Source: Batillaria attramentaria (taxonomy: Eukaryota; Mollusca; Gastropoda; Batillariidae). From it: a stretch of DNA of 64,000 bases. The stretch spans positions 1,356,001 to 1,420,000 of the forward strand of contig JACVVK020000092.1 in assembly GCA_018292915.2 (NCBI GenBank). The letters run 5' to 3'. Shown piece after piece: positions 1 through 11,900 of the stretch. The translations under genes were made by a program, and so were the position numbers. How positions within the stretch are numbered: position 1 is the first letter of the stretch; the number at the start of each line of letters is the position of its first letter. A model generated the notes under the pieces. It was not told where the DNA came from and did no database searches. It worked only from the letters and a program-made list of their open reading frames with translations.

Positions 1-93
1 TGTCACTTGCAAAAGTTTCACTGTGAGCATGCGTAAAGCACACATCCATACCCAGTACATTTAGATAAAATTCGGTGGGAACAGAATTGTGTG

Positions 94-96
<3 letters not shown>

Positions 97-161
<65 letters not shown>
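97..161 (+). repeat. (TG)n microsatellite
   Basis: About 32 TG units, downstream on the minus strand of PPP1R37 exon 4, in the next intron. Confidence 0.95.
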
Positions 162-162
<1 letters not shown>

Positions 163-301
163 CCCCTGAAATTCCTAAAATTGTATTTTGGCCGCAATTA
201 TGGTATTATCTTATTTGATTCTAGAAATCATACGAAATACAAAAAAAATATGGAGAGCTGGCAGCTACGTAAGAGGCTCTCGGGTCTCGTCATTTACATA
301 C

Positions 302-622
302 CTCATCATCTAGGTGGCAAGACTCAAGGTCTATGTTCTTGAACTGCACTCGCCGGAATATTTCCTCTAGCGTCTCACAGTGTTTGCAGTCAATCTTTTC
401 TCCTAAAAAACAAAACAAAAAACACAATATGTACTTTCAGTAACTGACACTAACATGTATTCATACATGACCTAGTGAAGAAGATGGCAACTGAGTGAAT
501 GACTGAAACTTGCTCTCATTCACTTAGACACCCATCAAACATTTCAAAAAAGTCTAGCACACATTTATATATTATACACACCCCATGTAAATCAGTATGC
601 TGCTATGTGGCAAATGAGTCTC

Positions 623-654
<32 letters not shown>

Positions 655-2609
655 AATCACTTCCCTTCTTCCTCCCCTGATAAAGGTTGACCAGTAAAAA
701 TAAATAACTTCGAAAGTAATAGAATACAAACAACAATTTCGTCAAAATGAAAATGGATTGGGGGCAAAGTAGAGGAAAGAAAGAAACTCAAGAACGTTGC
801 TATGCATGCCGCAACACCCCCTGTAGCATGTCACAGCTGTTGTCTGCCTGTGTCAGTGTTTATATTGGCGCTCCATTTGTGCAAGCATTTCCTCTTACCG
901 GGTCGAGGTCAGATCCGAAAAAATGGGTGCTCTTTCAAATGTTTCCAAACAAGCCAAACAGCTGACTGACATCTGACTGAACGTTATAACCATCATTTTT
1001 TTTAAAAATGCTGACAACTATGGGAGCACAGTAGCTTGTACACCTTTGCGGTTCCTTTGTTATGATGCCATTGTCAATGGCGGAGTCACTTGAACTGTAC
1101 ATGTGCCAAGATACGGATACTAAGACTGGGAAACTGAGTCATCTGAATTTCATGCAATCAAGTTTCTAAATGCCTTGACGGATAAGCTTAACACACACAA
1201 AAAAAGAGTTTTGCTGTCATTTTTCTTTTCCTTCTGAAATGCAGAGACCCTGTATGCCCAAGAAAAAAATCTTGTCTACCTGTATAAATTAAAGGGAGAT
1301 ACTTAGTACTCAAATCTTAGTGAATAATCTCTTTTCCAGAAGCAACCCTGCACAAAAAGAACACAGAATGCCCTTTCTGTTGCCGTGCAAGAGCAGGCTA
1401 TCCTGGGCATCTGTACCTAGATGGCTGATGAGACACCTGATAACTAAGTGGTTCCCCAAACTCATATGTGTACCATTACTTCTCTCGGCCGGCTCTTCTG
1501 CTGTATCAGAAGTGTATGAGCAATATTTTGGATCCAGCCTGATGGGGGTCATGTAACAGCAATGAATACTAATGTCTTTGGCAGACCAACTTGTCTACGC
1601 TCCCCTTATGTCGTCATCACTCCCAGTCCCACTTAAACAAAAACCTTTCCTGTGCCAAAGTAAGCCATGCACAACCCCCCCAAACCACTCTTCATTGATT
1701 TCAAATTTCTCTCTTTTTTCAATTGTAAAACGCAGTGTTTGACAAGAACATGTATACATGTGTACGCAAGTCTTTGACTGCTCAGCTGTCAGTCACTTAT
1801 TGTCATTTCCTTTCTTTAGCACAGAGAAGGGGGTGAAAATCAATAAGACAGACTACAACTATACCAGCAACTGGAGAGAGAGAGAGAGGGAGAGAGAGGA
1901 ACCAACCCACACTTCTGAAAATAGGGAAGCTCAGAATTCGCTGGATCATTCACTCCCTCTCCAAACTGTCCTCCACCCACAACATGTCTAAAGTTAAACA
2001 CACTGCCTCCCACACACTGACAGAGACACAGAGAGAGAGAGAGAGGAGATTGCCACTCTTGCCTTCACACCCACAAAGTCTATCAAATACTTCAACCTTT
2101 GCCAGTGGGTGGTGACTTTCAAAAAAGGGCACATTTATTTTAAGATAACAAAAAAGAGAAACCTCGAAAGGTCACTCTGTAACTGAATACAAGCAGTTTA
2201 ATTGAATGTGTACAACTAAGCCCAACAGGGGGAGAAGAAGAAACAATGTGTGACTTACCTTTGAGGACGAACTTTTCTTCTCTTTTGCCACTGCATGAAA
2301 ACGTCTGATTAAAACAGAGGAAAACACATGTTAGTGCTGCTGTTTTTCAGTAATCAAATCTATGGTGCAGTTAAACATTTTAAGATCTCTCATTCTCGCA
2401 CACATGCGCACACACACACATGCACACACAAAAGTAAGTACAAATCCATGCACTCTTTCACACACACCAAACCACCACCACCACCACCACCACCACCACA
2501 ACACACACCCAATCTTGTGCACTGTTCTCCCTCTCACTCACACATTTTAGTGCTGCTGCTTTTCATTATAATCACAGCTATGGTGCAGTTAAACTCTGTC
2601 TCATGCGCG

Positions 2610-2640
<31 letters not shown>

Positions 2641-5083
2641 GCACACACACACTCCCTCTCTCTCTCTTCACACACACACCCCGAAAAGTACACTGTACGC
2701 CTACCTCTAGTTGTTGGATAACCTTGTTTAACGGTTTGGCAGAATGTTTCTCACAGCTTTTCTTGTAGGCTGCAATCAGCTCCTGGGAGTTACACTTAGG
2801 AGCTACAATGGAGAGTGAAATAAAGTGTTATCTGTTGTTGTTTGTAGTGGTGTGTGTGTGAGGGGGGGGGGGGTAAGCCTTGGCGAAGCAACATCCATCA
2901 CTTCAAAAACAGCTTTTTCTGTTCACCATTTTCTATTTTGTTTCACACACACACACACACACAAAAATCCACCAAACTAAAATATAAAATGGACAGTTTT
3001 GCCTCTTTTCTTTTTTTTTTTCAACTGACACTCCCTGTATGCACAGCTGACAACTTCAGCACAAGTCACAGTGAACGCTTACAGTACGTTACACTACTGT
3101 CCAATCAATTCCTGACGTCAACACACACCTGCGGACAGTTCACACTCCAGTGCACACCAAGACAAAAGTTATTAGCGTGCATAAAACTCATCACAAAGCA
3201 ACAGTGACTCCACTACCCGTCCCTTTTTATACATAGCTCTCCTTTCTCTCACAGCATGAGGATAGAGTTAGTTGTAAAATGGTTTCACTGTCTAATGATA
3301 AAAATGTGTACTGTATACAAGTAGCACTGTTTGCTAAGCAGTGTACACCGATGCACAACCTGATGAATTGTGTAATCTCATCCTGCCTTCTTCCTGTCAC
3401 AAACTGGTGGGAGAAGCTGGCTGCTCTGATCTGACTGAGACAAACGTGTGGTTTCACTTGTTTGTCCAATTATTTAGCCATGACAACAAACTGTAGAAAC
3501 ACTCAGTAACTCATAAACAGATAAAGCACAGATCTGCTACATCACATGTTTAACGATGATCAATGCAACCTGACTGAAATCTGTTCAAACTCCAATTAAC
3601 AATTTCAGCAAAATGAGCTTCCCCCCCCCCCCCTTTTTTTTTAAAAAGCATTTGCTGCTCTGCTAAAGTTAGACTAGGCATACACTGTGCCAAAGTTACA
3701 TACTGACCCTGAAATGACCTGTGACTGGTCACCTGAGCATAGGATTAGGAACTGTGAGAACAATCCAGTAACATAATTTCAAACAGAACATGAAACTGAT
3801 GTCATATGGGCCATGACTGTCACTAGTGTTAGTGTGTCCTGTTCAAAGAAGGGGGCAGGAATGGGAGGCGGTTGGTGCAGGGGGCGGAGGGATGAGTGTA
3901 ATTAAACATGATGAACAGTTCAACCTTCACAGCTGTAAGTGTGAGTGTGACAGGTCTCTGAGCTTGACAGAAAGCAGTCCTCAAACAGCACCTTTGATGC
4001 TGACCTAAGCAGGACAAACAGTGTGCTGATGCCACTAGTAGTAAAAGCCACCCCTCAACAACAAAGACTGAAGTGAGAGCAGACTGCACAACCAGAATCT
4101 TGATTTTAAAGCAACGAATATCACATTCAGTGATGACACACACACATTTCCTTCCCAGTATACACCAGTACTAAAATGATCTCTCAAAAACAGTTTTCTA
4201 CCAAAGATGTCAATGATTTTTAATTTCACTTTCTGTCTCTGCAATTACCTGTTAGAAAGTCCCCAATACCAAATCTTAGGTTAGACACATGGGCATACAG
4301 CAAAATTAAGCCTTTCTAACTAACGAAAGTAGCTGTATGCAAATCATGCTTTTCACGCTAGTCGTTTGCACTTACCAGAGGTACAACTTGGTTTACTAGC
4401 ACATCTACTGATTGTGTTTCATACAACTATAAATTTGGAAAGTCACTTGCTGAGTTGCACTACAGACCTTTAGCCCTAGTCTAAACAGAAAAGTACTGGC
4501 ATGCTCCTAACTGCACGTTCAATTATATTTTGTCTGTGAAGCTCAGCTGTGTTTGGGTTTATAACTTTCTTAGCAGTAAATCTGGGTAATGAGGGGGGGG
4601 GGGGGCATTCTCGTACATTCTGGTATGTACCATATGCACTTAGCACAAGCAGGGCCGCTTTCTGGTGGCACGAAAGCCTTCAAAATGTATGCTATTACAT
4701 TATGAATGAAAACGTCGTTTGACAGGAAGAGTGACATGTTCAAGACAAAAATAATGTTCTTGACTGTCGCGGCATGAACTTTGACACCCACCATTTTTCC
4801 ACGGATCAGGTGGCTCCAAATATCCAGAAACGAAGCTGTCTTTTGGAAACGAAATGCCTCGCCGTGTTTTCATTTTACTCGGCGACTGATCCTCAGACTG
4901 CTCGCCGTTCCCGACCCCGTTTCTGCTCCCGTCTGATTGTGAGGGTAACGACCCTCCCCCACTGTCATCTGCATCTTTCGCTTTGTTTACTTCCTGTCCT
5001 AATGAAACTCCATTTTCGGCCGTGGAACTCAGGCTTGTGTCCTTCGTTTTTGACGTTTGCACCACAGTTTCTGACATTGTCAT
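302..5083 (-). CDS. PPP1R37: Protein phosphatase 1 regulatory subunit 37 (LRR protein), N-terminal part
   Basis: Partial gene running off the left edge. Coding exons on the minus strand: 5083-4792, 2802-2705, 2304-2259, 402-302; phases join exactly (537 nt, 179 codons). The family is a PP1-binding leucine-rich-repeat protein that inhibits PP1 catalytic subunits. The first exon has a low-complexity acidic/Ser-rich leader, then an RVxF-type PP1-docking motif (R75-G-I-S-F79) and the family signature ending EPPDPW. Exons 2-3 read as the conserved helix after it (AAYKKSCEKHSAKPLNKVIQ), and exon 4 (KIDCKHCETLEEIF) begins the LRR array. Start: Met at 5083, with a second Met two codons on. It is divergent from VRK1, with 842 bp between start codons. 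The LRR array and C-terminus are outside the window. Confidence 0.9.
403..2258 (-). other. PPP1R37 intron 3 (no gene seen)
   Basis: Spliced-out sequence between exons 3 and 4, with donor GTAAGTC at 2258 and acceptor TTTTTTAG ending at 403. It holds a poly-C tract followed by CA repeats (about 622-654) and GA-rich stretches (1873-1898, 2029-2044). I see no exon-like block or recognisable transposon. Confidence 0.7.
2470..2499 (+). repeat. (CAC)n trinucleotide repeat
   Basis: About 10 ACC/CAC units within a CA-rich stretch of PPP1R37 intron 2. The His- or Trp-rich frames across it are not genes. Confidence 0.9.
2803..4791 (-). other. PPP1R37 intron 1 (no gene seen)
   Basis: Intron between exons 1 and 2, donor at 4791 and acceptor ATTGTAG ending at 2803. 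It contains short CA, G and C homopolymer tracts (2863-2873, 2945-2963, 3620-3634, 4592-4606). No coding similarity was recognised on either strand. Confidence 0.7.
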
Positions 5084-5912
5084 GTCTTCGTCGTCTCTTA
5101 CATTGTGAAAGTGTGGGAACTACGTACAAGTCCGCTATTGCACAGATAAGTTCTTGTCTCAGCTGGACCCTCCGTCACTCAGCCGCCATTGTTCGCCTGC
5201 GTCACAACACTTCCGTGCCATTTGCAGTAAGCTCGATGTTGATTGGCTAAAGGTTGGGTGTAAGCCAAGAAATTATCCGCTCTCTTTCTGGCTTCTTTGG
5301 CGGATAGTTCGAGTTTGGTTCCATCGGGGATTTCCATCAAAATTCTGACATAATTTCCCGGAATCTCTTAAAACAGATGTTAGTGAGCGACGATTTCTCA
5401 CTGTTTTATCTGTTGTCCCGCCTTTTTTTATTTGAATAATTTGCTTTTTTTGCTGCACTGTAAATGTAAATGCACATTTCAAGATTTATCAACCAGGAAA
5501 GAGCTGGTGTGTGTGTGTGTGCTTATTGACTTGTTAAACTTTCAGTTTCATATTCTAAATCTCGTTGCGTTATGTTAGGTAAAAGACACGGCTACATGTT
5601 GAGTTGGTCTGTCGTAGATCAGTGATGTCCGGCCACTACTGTCTTTGCTAACTTTTCAAGTTTGTTTCTCTCCGTGTGTGACTCGGATCAGTATTCGCGA
5701 CAGAGCTGCATGTATGTTCTCACAGTGATAGCGTATCATTATGTTTACTTTATTGGTTTACATTTACATTCACTGATTCAGTAGCATTATAATGAACTAC
5801 CCTTCCATCTAATACAGTAATGGGTAGGATGTTTTAGATCATTCAGATTCTGTCTTTTAAAGACCAAGAAAAATCATTTATCAGGGTGACAGTATTTCAC
5901 TGTATCTTTCAG
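5084..5912. promoter_or_regulatory. Bidirectional promoter region PPP1R37/VRK1
   Basis: Lies between the divergent start codons. Visible motifs: GCCGCCATTG (YY1-like, about 5182), ACTTCCG (ETS core, about 5209) and an inverted CCAAT box in GATTGGCT (about 5241). These are typical of TATA-less housekeeping promoters. A VRK1 5' non-coding exon must lie here because the ATG exon starts with an acceptor (TCTTTCAG ending 5912). A possible donor is TTAG|GTAAAA at 5578/5579. Transcription start sites cannot be placed by eye. Confidence 0.5.
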
Positions 5913-5925
5913 ATTTTTGCTGAAG

Positions 5926-8900
5926 ATGCCTCAAAGGGCAGCTGGTGGGAGTGCAGGTAAATGGATTTTGATATATATATATATATGAATTGGTCAAGGC
6001 CTTTAAAGATGGCTGCTGGTGCCTCAGATATACTCGTGCTCTCCGTCCATCATCAGAAAAAACTGTTGAAGGTTCCAAGAACAACTCTGAAGTCAGCTGG
6101 CGATCGTTCATTTTCTTACACCGCCCCCTCCGTCTGGAATGCTTTACCTGTCACCATTAGGGATCTGTCCACGCTGACTCAATTCAAAGCCCATTTAAAG
6201 ACCTACCTCTTTGGGCAAGCTTTCAAGCTGTAGTCCGACCACTGACTATTTCATCGGCACTCAGTGTGTGTGTGTGCGTGTGAGATAAAAGAGTGTTTCA
6301 TAGAAAAGTTAAACAGATAGGCACTATATAAACTGTATTCATTATTATTATTATATAGCCTCAGCTATCCACCTCCCCTGCCCCACCAACTGCCAAGGTA
6401 GGTTTGTTGATGACTATAGCAAGGCTGATCAGGGTTCCTACCCCAGGGACTGCTTCAGTAGCCAGACAGGTCTATGCCAGAGATTGGAACCAGCAGTTGG
6501 TAGTTACTCCCCCACTTTCCCTCCCATTCCCCTCCCCTGAGATGCACAGCCCCCCCCCCCCCCCAGTAGATTGCATAATCTGTCATAATCCCTTTGCTCA
6601 GGGCAGTCTTGTGTCTGGCTCATAAGGCTGTGAGTATGTCACATGTGGTTTCATGCTCATTGTAACCTTGTAACAGGACTTGTCTCTTGTTGTCTACACA
6701 CCAGTGGGAAGTGCTTGGGGCAAGTTGTAAGCCCCCCCCCCCCCCCCCCCCACTGAGTGTGCCTTAGCTATTACAAGCTATTACATGGCCAATACCCCAA
6801 CTAGGAGTGACCAGGGTATTCACAAGAGGGTGCGAAATCGATGAGCTGTCTGACTAGCAGTGACTGCTCACCAGAGTGTGATGCAACATGACAGCATGTT
6901 GCGCTCTCTTGGGCAGTCTGCTGGCCTCAAGGTTGCATAATAGTGCTGTCTTGTGTTGTGACTATTTTGATTCAGGATGTGATTTGTGTGTGGACAGTTA
7001 GGAGTTTATAAGTAATTCTGCCTTTGTTCCTACACATGCGCACCACCTTCAAATGACATTAATGGTCAAGTTGATGACCGTGGTTGTCAGATGAAGGAAA
7101 AGATATAAAGTTGACAAAACCAATCAAAAACTTGGGGTTTCAGTGATATTTTTGGATGAGGCCAAAAGTGTATGTACTATTGCATATAATGAATGTTTGA
7201 CATTGTTCATACATAGGTGAAATTTGAAATCAAGAGGAAATGATACCAAAGAGTCGATCAGCAACAATTCAAAGCAGGTTAAAAACTACAAATTACAAAA
7301 ATCGGGAAAATCGTGCTTTTCACAACAAATATCCCTGCAAAGTTTAAACTGGCACAGTCACCAAACCGGCTCTCTCAAATCAACACTGCACTCGAACTCA
7401 CGGTAAGTTTGTGGTTACTACACCTGAGCAGACCAGTGTGGTGAGGTTTTGTAGTGGTTAACAGCTGGTGTCACCGATCATCACTGCTTTGGGAAGTTAT
7501 GGCCAGTCAAGCTTTCAGTGTTTCACAGTGGTGGCGTGGCGACCTGCTCCTGTGGTCATTCTGAGCAGCTGTGTGCATTGAATGAAGTTGGGGTCATTAT
7601 GGCAAGAGTTGAAAGACTGAGTGCCATCCTCTCTTGGTCCCAAGATGGTGGACACTGCTAATAGTGCTATGCTTTTGGCTTGAACTCTGCTGAAAAAGTC
7701 CCCGCGAGAATGTGAGACTGTGACCTGTTAATGACAGACTGTCAGACTGGAAAGTCAGTTAAAAATTGCTCTTGGCAAGATATTAATATGAAGTGAATGC
7801 TCCCTTGTGAATGCTGCTTGATTGTAATTTGTATTTTGTTTTTCTCCACAGGAGCCAAGAAAGGCAGAGCACCGAAAGCTCACAAGTTACCAGATCGATT
7901 TCCACCTGGAGAGGTGCTAAGCTCCAGCCAGCCAGCTAAGAAGAAGTGGCAGCTGGGTGATGTCGTTGGTCAGGGAGGATTTGGACTGATCTACAAAGGT
8001 ATGAATGACTCAGTCACAGGATGTGATTTAAAAAAACAACACCAACCCCCCCCCCCCCCCCCCCCCCCCCCAAAACGTGTTAAATTCAAACACACCAGAC
8101 GAACATCCTGTTATTAGTAATAGCATAGACAACACCAGCACAGACTCTTACTAACCACCTCCATCACCACATTCCATGACCATGACAATTTGTATTGTAC
8201 ACAAAAAAACCCTATAACTGTCTTTGAACAGATACATGTATGTGTTTTTGAAATGACACTTGGCACTGATATCACAATGAATAATGCAGCTTTGGAAGAT
8301 TCCCTCTGGTCTACTCACAGAGCAGAGAGTTTTTTGATACTGTGAGGTGTAGTGTGATTATTTGTAATAATATGCAAGGTACTGTCAGCATAATGGTAAT
8401 GTTTTTGTTCCAGCATCTGATGTGACAGATGGACCAACCAGTGGAGAACCCCAACATGTCATCAAAATTGTAAGTAATGAAATCAGTTTAATTATAATTT
8501 ATATTCATTTGTATGAAACAGGCTGGGGAATTGTCAGTTGTTTGGCAATTTTCAGCCAAATTTCCTATCCTTTCTGCCAAAAAAAAATCCAAGTTGAGCG
8601 GAAGAAGAGAAAGGAGGAATAGGCTGCACACACAGTCATGTATCATGCGGCGTGTAATGTTATATAATGGGACTTCATTTTTGAAGACTCGCATGTTAGT
8701 ACCAAGGCAGTATAAATAAACGTACCTTTTAGGTGCTAGTAGAAAGCCACTAAATGTCTTTAAAAATGCAACAAAAAAATTGTGTTTTTTTTTTTTAGGT
8801 GGGCCATTGCCCCTGCGGTCCCATAGTAGTGCGCTACTGCTGCACACCGGCTGAGGTTTCAGTCTTTTTTTCCTTCAGCAATTCCCCATCCTGTTGAAAA

Positions 8901-11900
8901 ACTTGTACTAGTTTCAGATTTGGGTTTCAGTGTGTTCCTGTGATGTTTAAAATAGCAACTATGTCTGCGTTTTTTTTGTAGTCTGTGTGGGTGCTACATC
9001 AGATTTATTTTCTTAGTCAGCCTTTGCCACTGGATTTTCAGTATAAATGTTCACCATATATATACTGGAGGCGAGGTGCAAAGGTTAGAAAGTTCAGTCT
9101 TCACTAGAAATACATGTAGATGTACATTACATACATTCAACAGTCATGAAATGTCACATGGGAGAGAAGGCAAAACCATGCAAAATTCAGAAGGTGAAAA
9201 GGCTGTTGTGCAGGATGAACAGAGATTATTTTTTAATATTTGGTCACATCGTAACCTATGTTATAGTAGGTGTTGCATGATCTTTTCATATTTGTACTTT
9301 TTCAGGAACCTTTGGACAATGGACCATTGTTCTGTGAATTCCATTTTTATCAGAGAGCTGCCAAGGCAGACATGGGTAAGTAATTCAAAGTTTTTAGGGT
9401 TTTCGGGGTTGTTTGTGTTTGTTTTTTTTTGGTTGTTTTTTTTTTGGTGCTGCTTTAAGTGCATGTCTTTTTATTATGTGTTGGTTTTGAATTTATTGCT
9501 AGTGTTGAGGTCATATTTTATTTCCTTACCTTTCTTGATGAAAACCAGTTTGGGTTAATGTATGTATTCTTCAGTTATTTTCACCACCAAACTTACTTTC
9601 ATTTTTCGTATTGTGTGAACTTCTGTTGTCGTTACAGTGTCAGAATGGAAGGCCATAAGGAAGCTAAAGTATCTGGCCGTGCCACCATTCCTTGGCGCCG
9701 GCCAGCACTCTAAGGGAGGCAAGCAGTACAGATTCCTGGTTATGCCTCGGTTGAGCACAGACCTGCAGAAGATATTTGAAAGCGCTGGACGCTCCTTCTC
9801 TGAAAAGACCACTTGCTCAATTGGGCTGAGAATGGTATGGACTGTAGCCATGGTCGTGTGCACACGCACAGTTCTACAGGACGTGCTTATATGTTGTATA
9901 CCCAGTATACAGTAATATATATAGCAGTAATATTTTTTATTAGCAACAATACAGATACACCTAGGAAGGCTTACTAGTGTGATGTGTGCAAGGCTGGGGC
10001 CAAATATTTGTGCTGGCCTTTTTCTCGTCGTCCTGTCTTTGATATCACCCGTACGTGGTGAAAAAGGACGTTAAAACTCCCAAACACCCACCCACCCCAT
10101 GATGTGTGCAAGCAGATTTATAACCTACAATTTTGGCCATTGTTACAGCTGGTGCTCCCAGAAAACTTAGCACCAGCATTAGCTGTGACCTTTGAAGTAA
10201 CGGCTGGTATTACATGTCCTATTTATTCTACTTACAAAGTGGACACTTTAAAGGCTGTTTTTAGAACAGCGTTTTGTATACAGTGTCAAATTGTAGCACT
10301 GCGTGCTGGACATAACTTTTCACTGTGCTTACAGTTAGATGCCCTGGAGTACATCCACGACAAGGGATATGCTCACGCTGACATCAAGGCTGCGAACATA
10401 CTGCTGGGGTACAATGGCAGCCACACAGACAGTAACCAGGTAAGTGGGATTTTTTCTACCTAGGCCGGCTCCTACCCAGAGCGGGAGTGCTAAGGGCTCT
10501 GTGGCGAGGCTGTTGCCACACAGCCGAGACTCACGCACTTCACGGGTGCAGTGTTGAGGGTGCTTCCCTTCTTATGGTACAACTCATAATGTGGATGATT
10601 ACACGGCTGGCACTGCAAGTGCTGTAGTTCCTGAACCAGGTTAATGCCAGGATATTTATGGCAGGAAGCGTAGAGTGCAGCCCTGTCATGCAGTCTCAAA
10701 CCACATGGACCTCCATAGCATCATCATACCCTCATCCTCATCGTCATGCATAGTAAAAATTGTTCCAGCACTGGAGCCCTCTGTGGGTTTTACGCATGAC
10801 CTGGGAGGAATACCACTGGATCTAAGGGGGGGGGGGGGGGGGGGGGGGGGGGGAGTAACCATATGATATTCCTGATGCTTTTTGAAATGGCAGCTTCTTT
10901 CTGTAATTATGTGGTTACCATAAGTTAAAGTTTGAACTCGCAGATACAGGATCTACACCATTTCCCATCCCAAATCAGCAGATGACAATGAAAAATTGCT
11001 GGCTACCTATGGGACTGGATTGAAACAATTTTACTGGAATACCTTTTCTTTGAACAGGTGTATTTAGTGGACTTTGGGCTGGCCTATCGCTACACGGTTG
11101 AAGGAACACACAAGCCATACAAGGAGGATCCCAAAAGGGCCCATGATGGCACTGCAGAATATGCCAGTCGTGACGCCCACAAGGGAGTTAGTAAGTGTCT
11201 ATTATCCGCAATTCCATAATCCATAATTAATTGTGTATTGTCCAGTTAATGGGATCTTCAGTCACAGCCATCAAAAACAGACAATGTTTCAATGCCACAG
11301 CTTGCCTTGTAATTGGCACATTGCCTGTGATTTTTTCAGCACCATCAAGGCGTGGTGACCTCGAGATACTGGGTTACTGCATGCTGGAATGGCTTTCAGG
11401 TCACCTTCCCTGGGAGACTAATCTTGAGGACAAGGACAGAATTCGCGACCTCAAGATCAAGTAAGTCACCAGCCTGAAGATATTTAGGCACAGTTTGTTT
11501 TCCTGTATGTAGTTAAGGGTTTGCATTTGCAGTGGTAGTTTTGAATAATGGGCTTTCTGCTACACTGTTAAGCTCTTTCACATGCGCATGGGTGAAACTC
11601 TTCCGTCTGTAGATGGAAAACCGTTTTTTGAAAAACTCTCCAGATGGAAATTCCGTTTTTTTTTAAAATCTCTAAAATAAATAAAATAAAATAAAATCTG
11701 CACTCTGCGATGTACGGATGTGCTTCGTAGGATCGGCAACCAAGGGCGATAAAACGGAAGTGCGCTCTCTCGTTTTGGAGGTCGGTTTTAGAGGTCCGTA
11801 GCCCTTTTCATACCAGTCAAAGACTTTTTAGTTGAAACGTTGAAGGAGAACAAACTTGAGGCAATACATGTCAGAACCCCCGCTTTTCAGTTTTTTGATA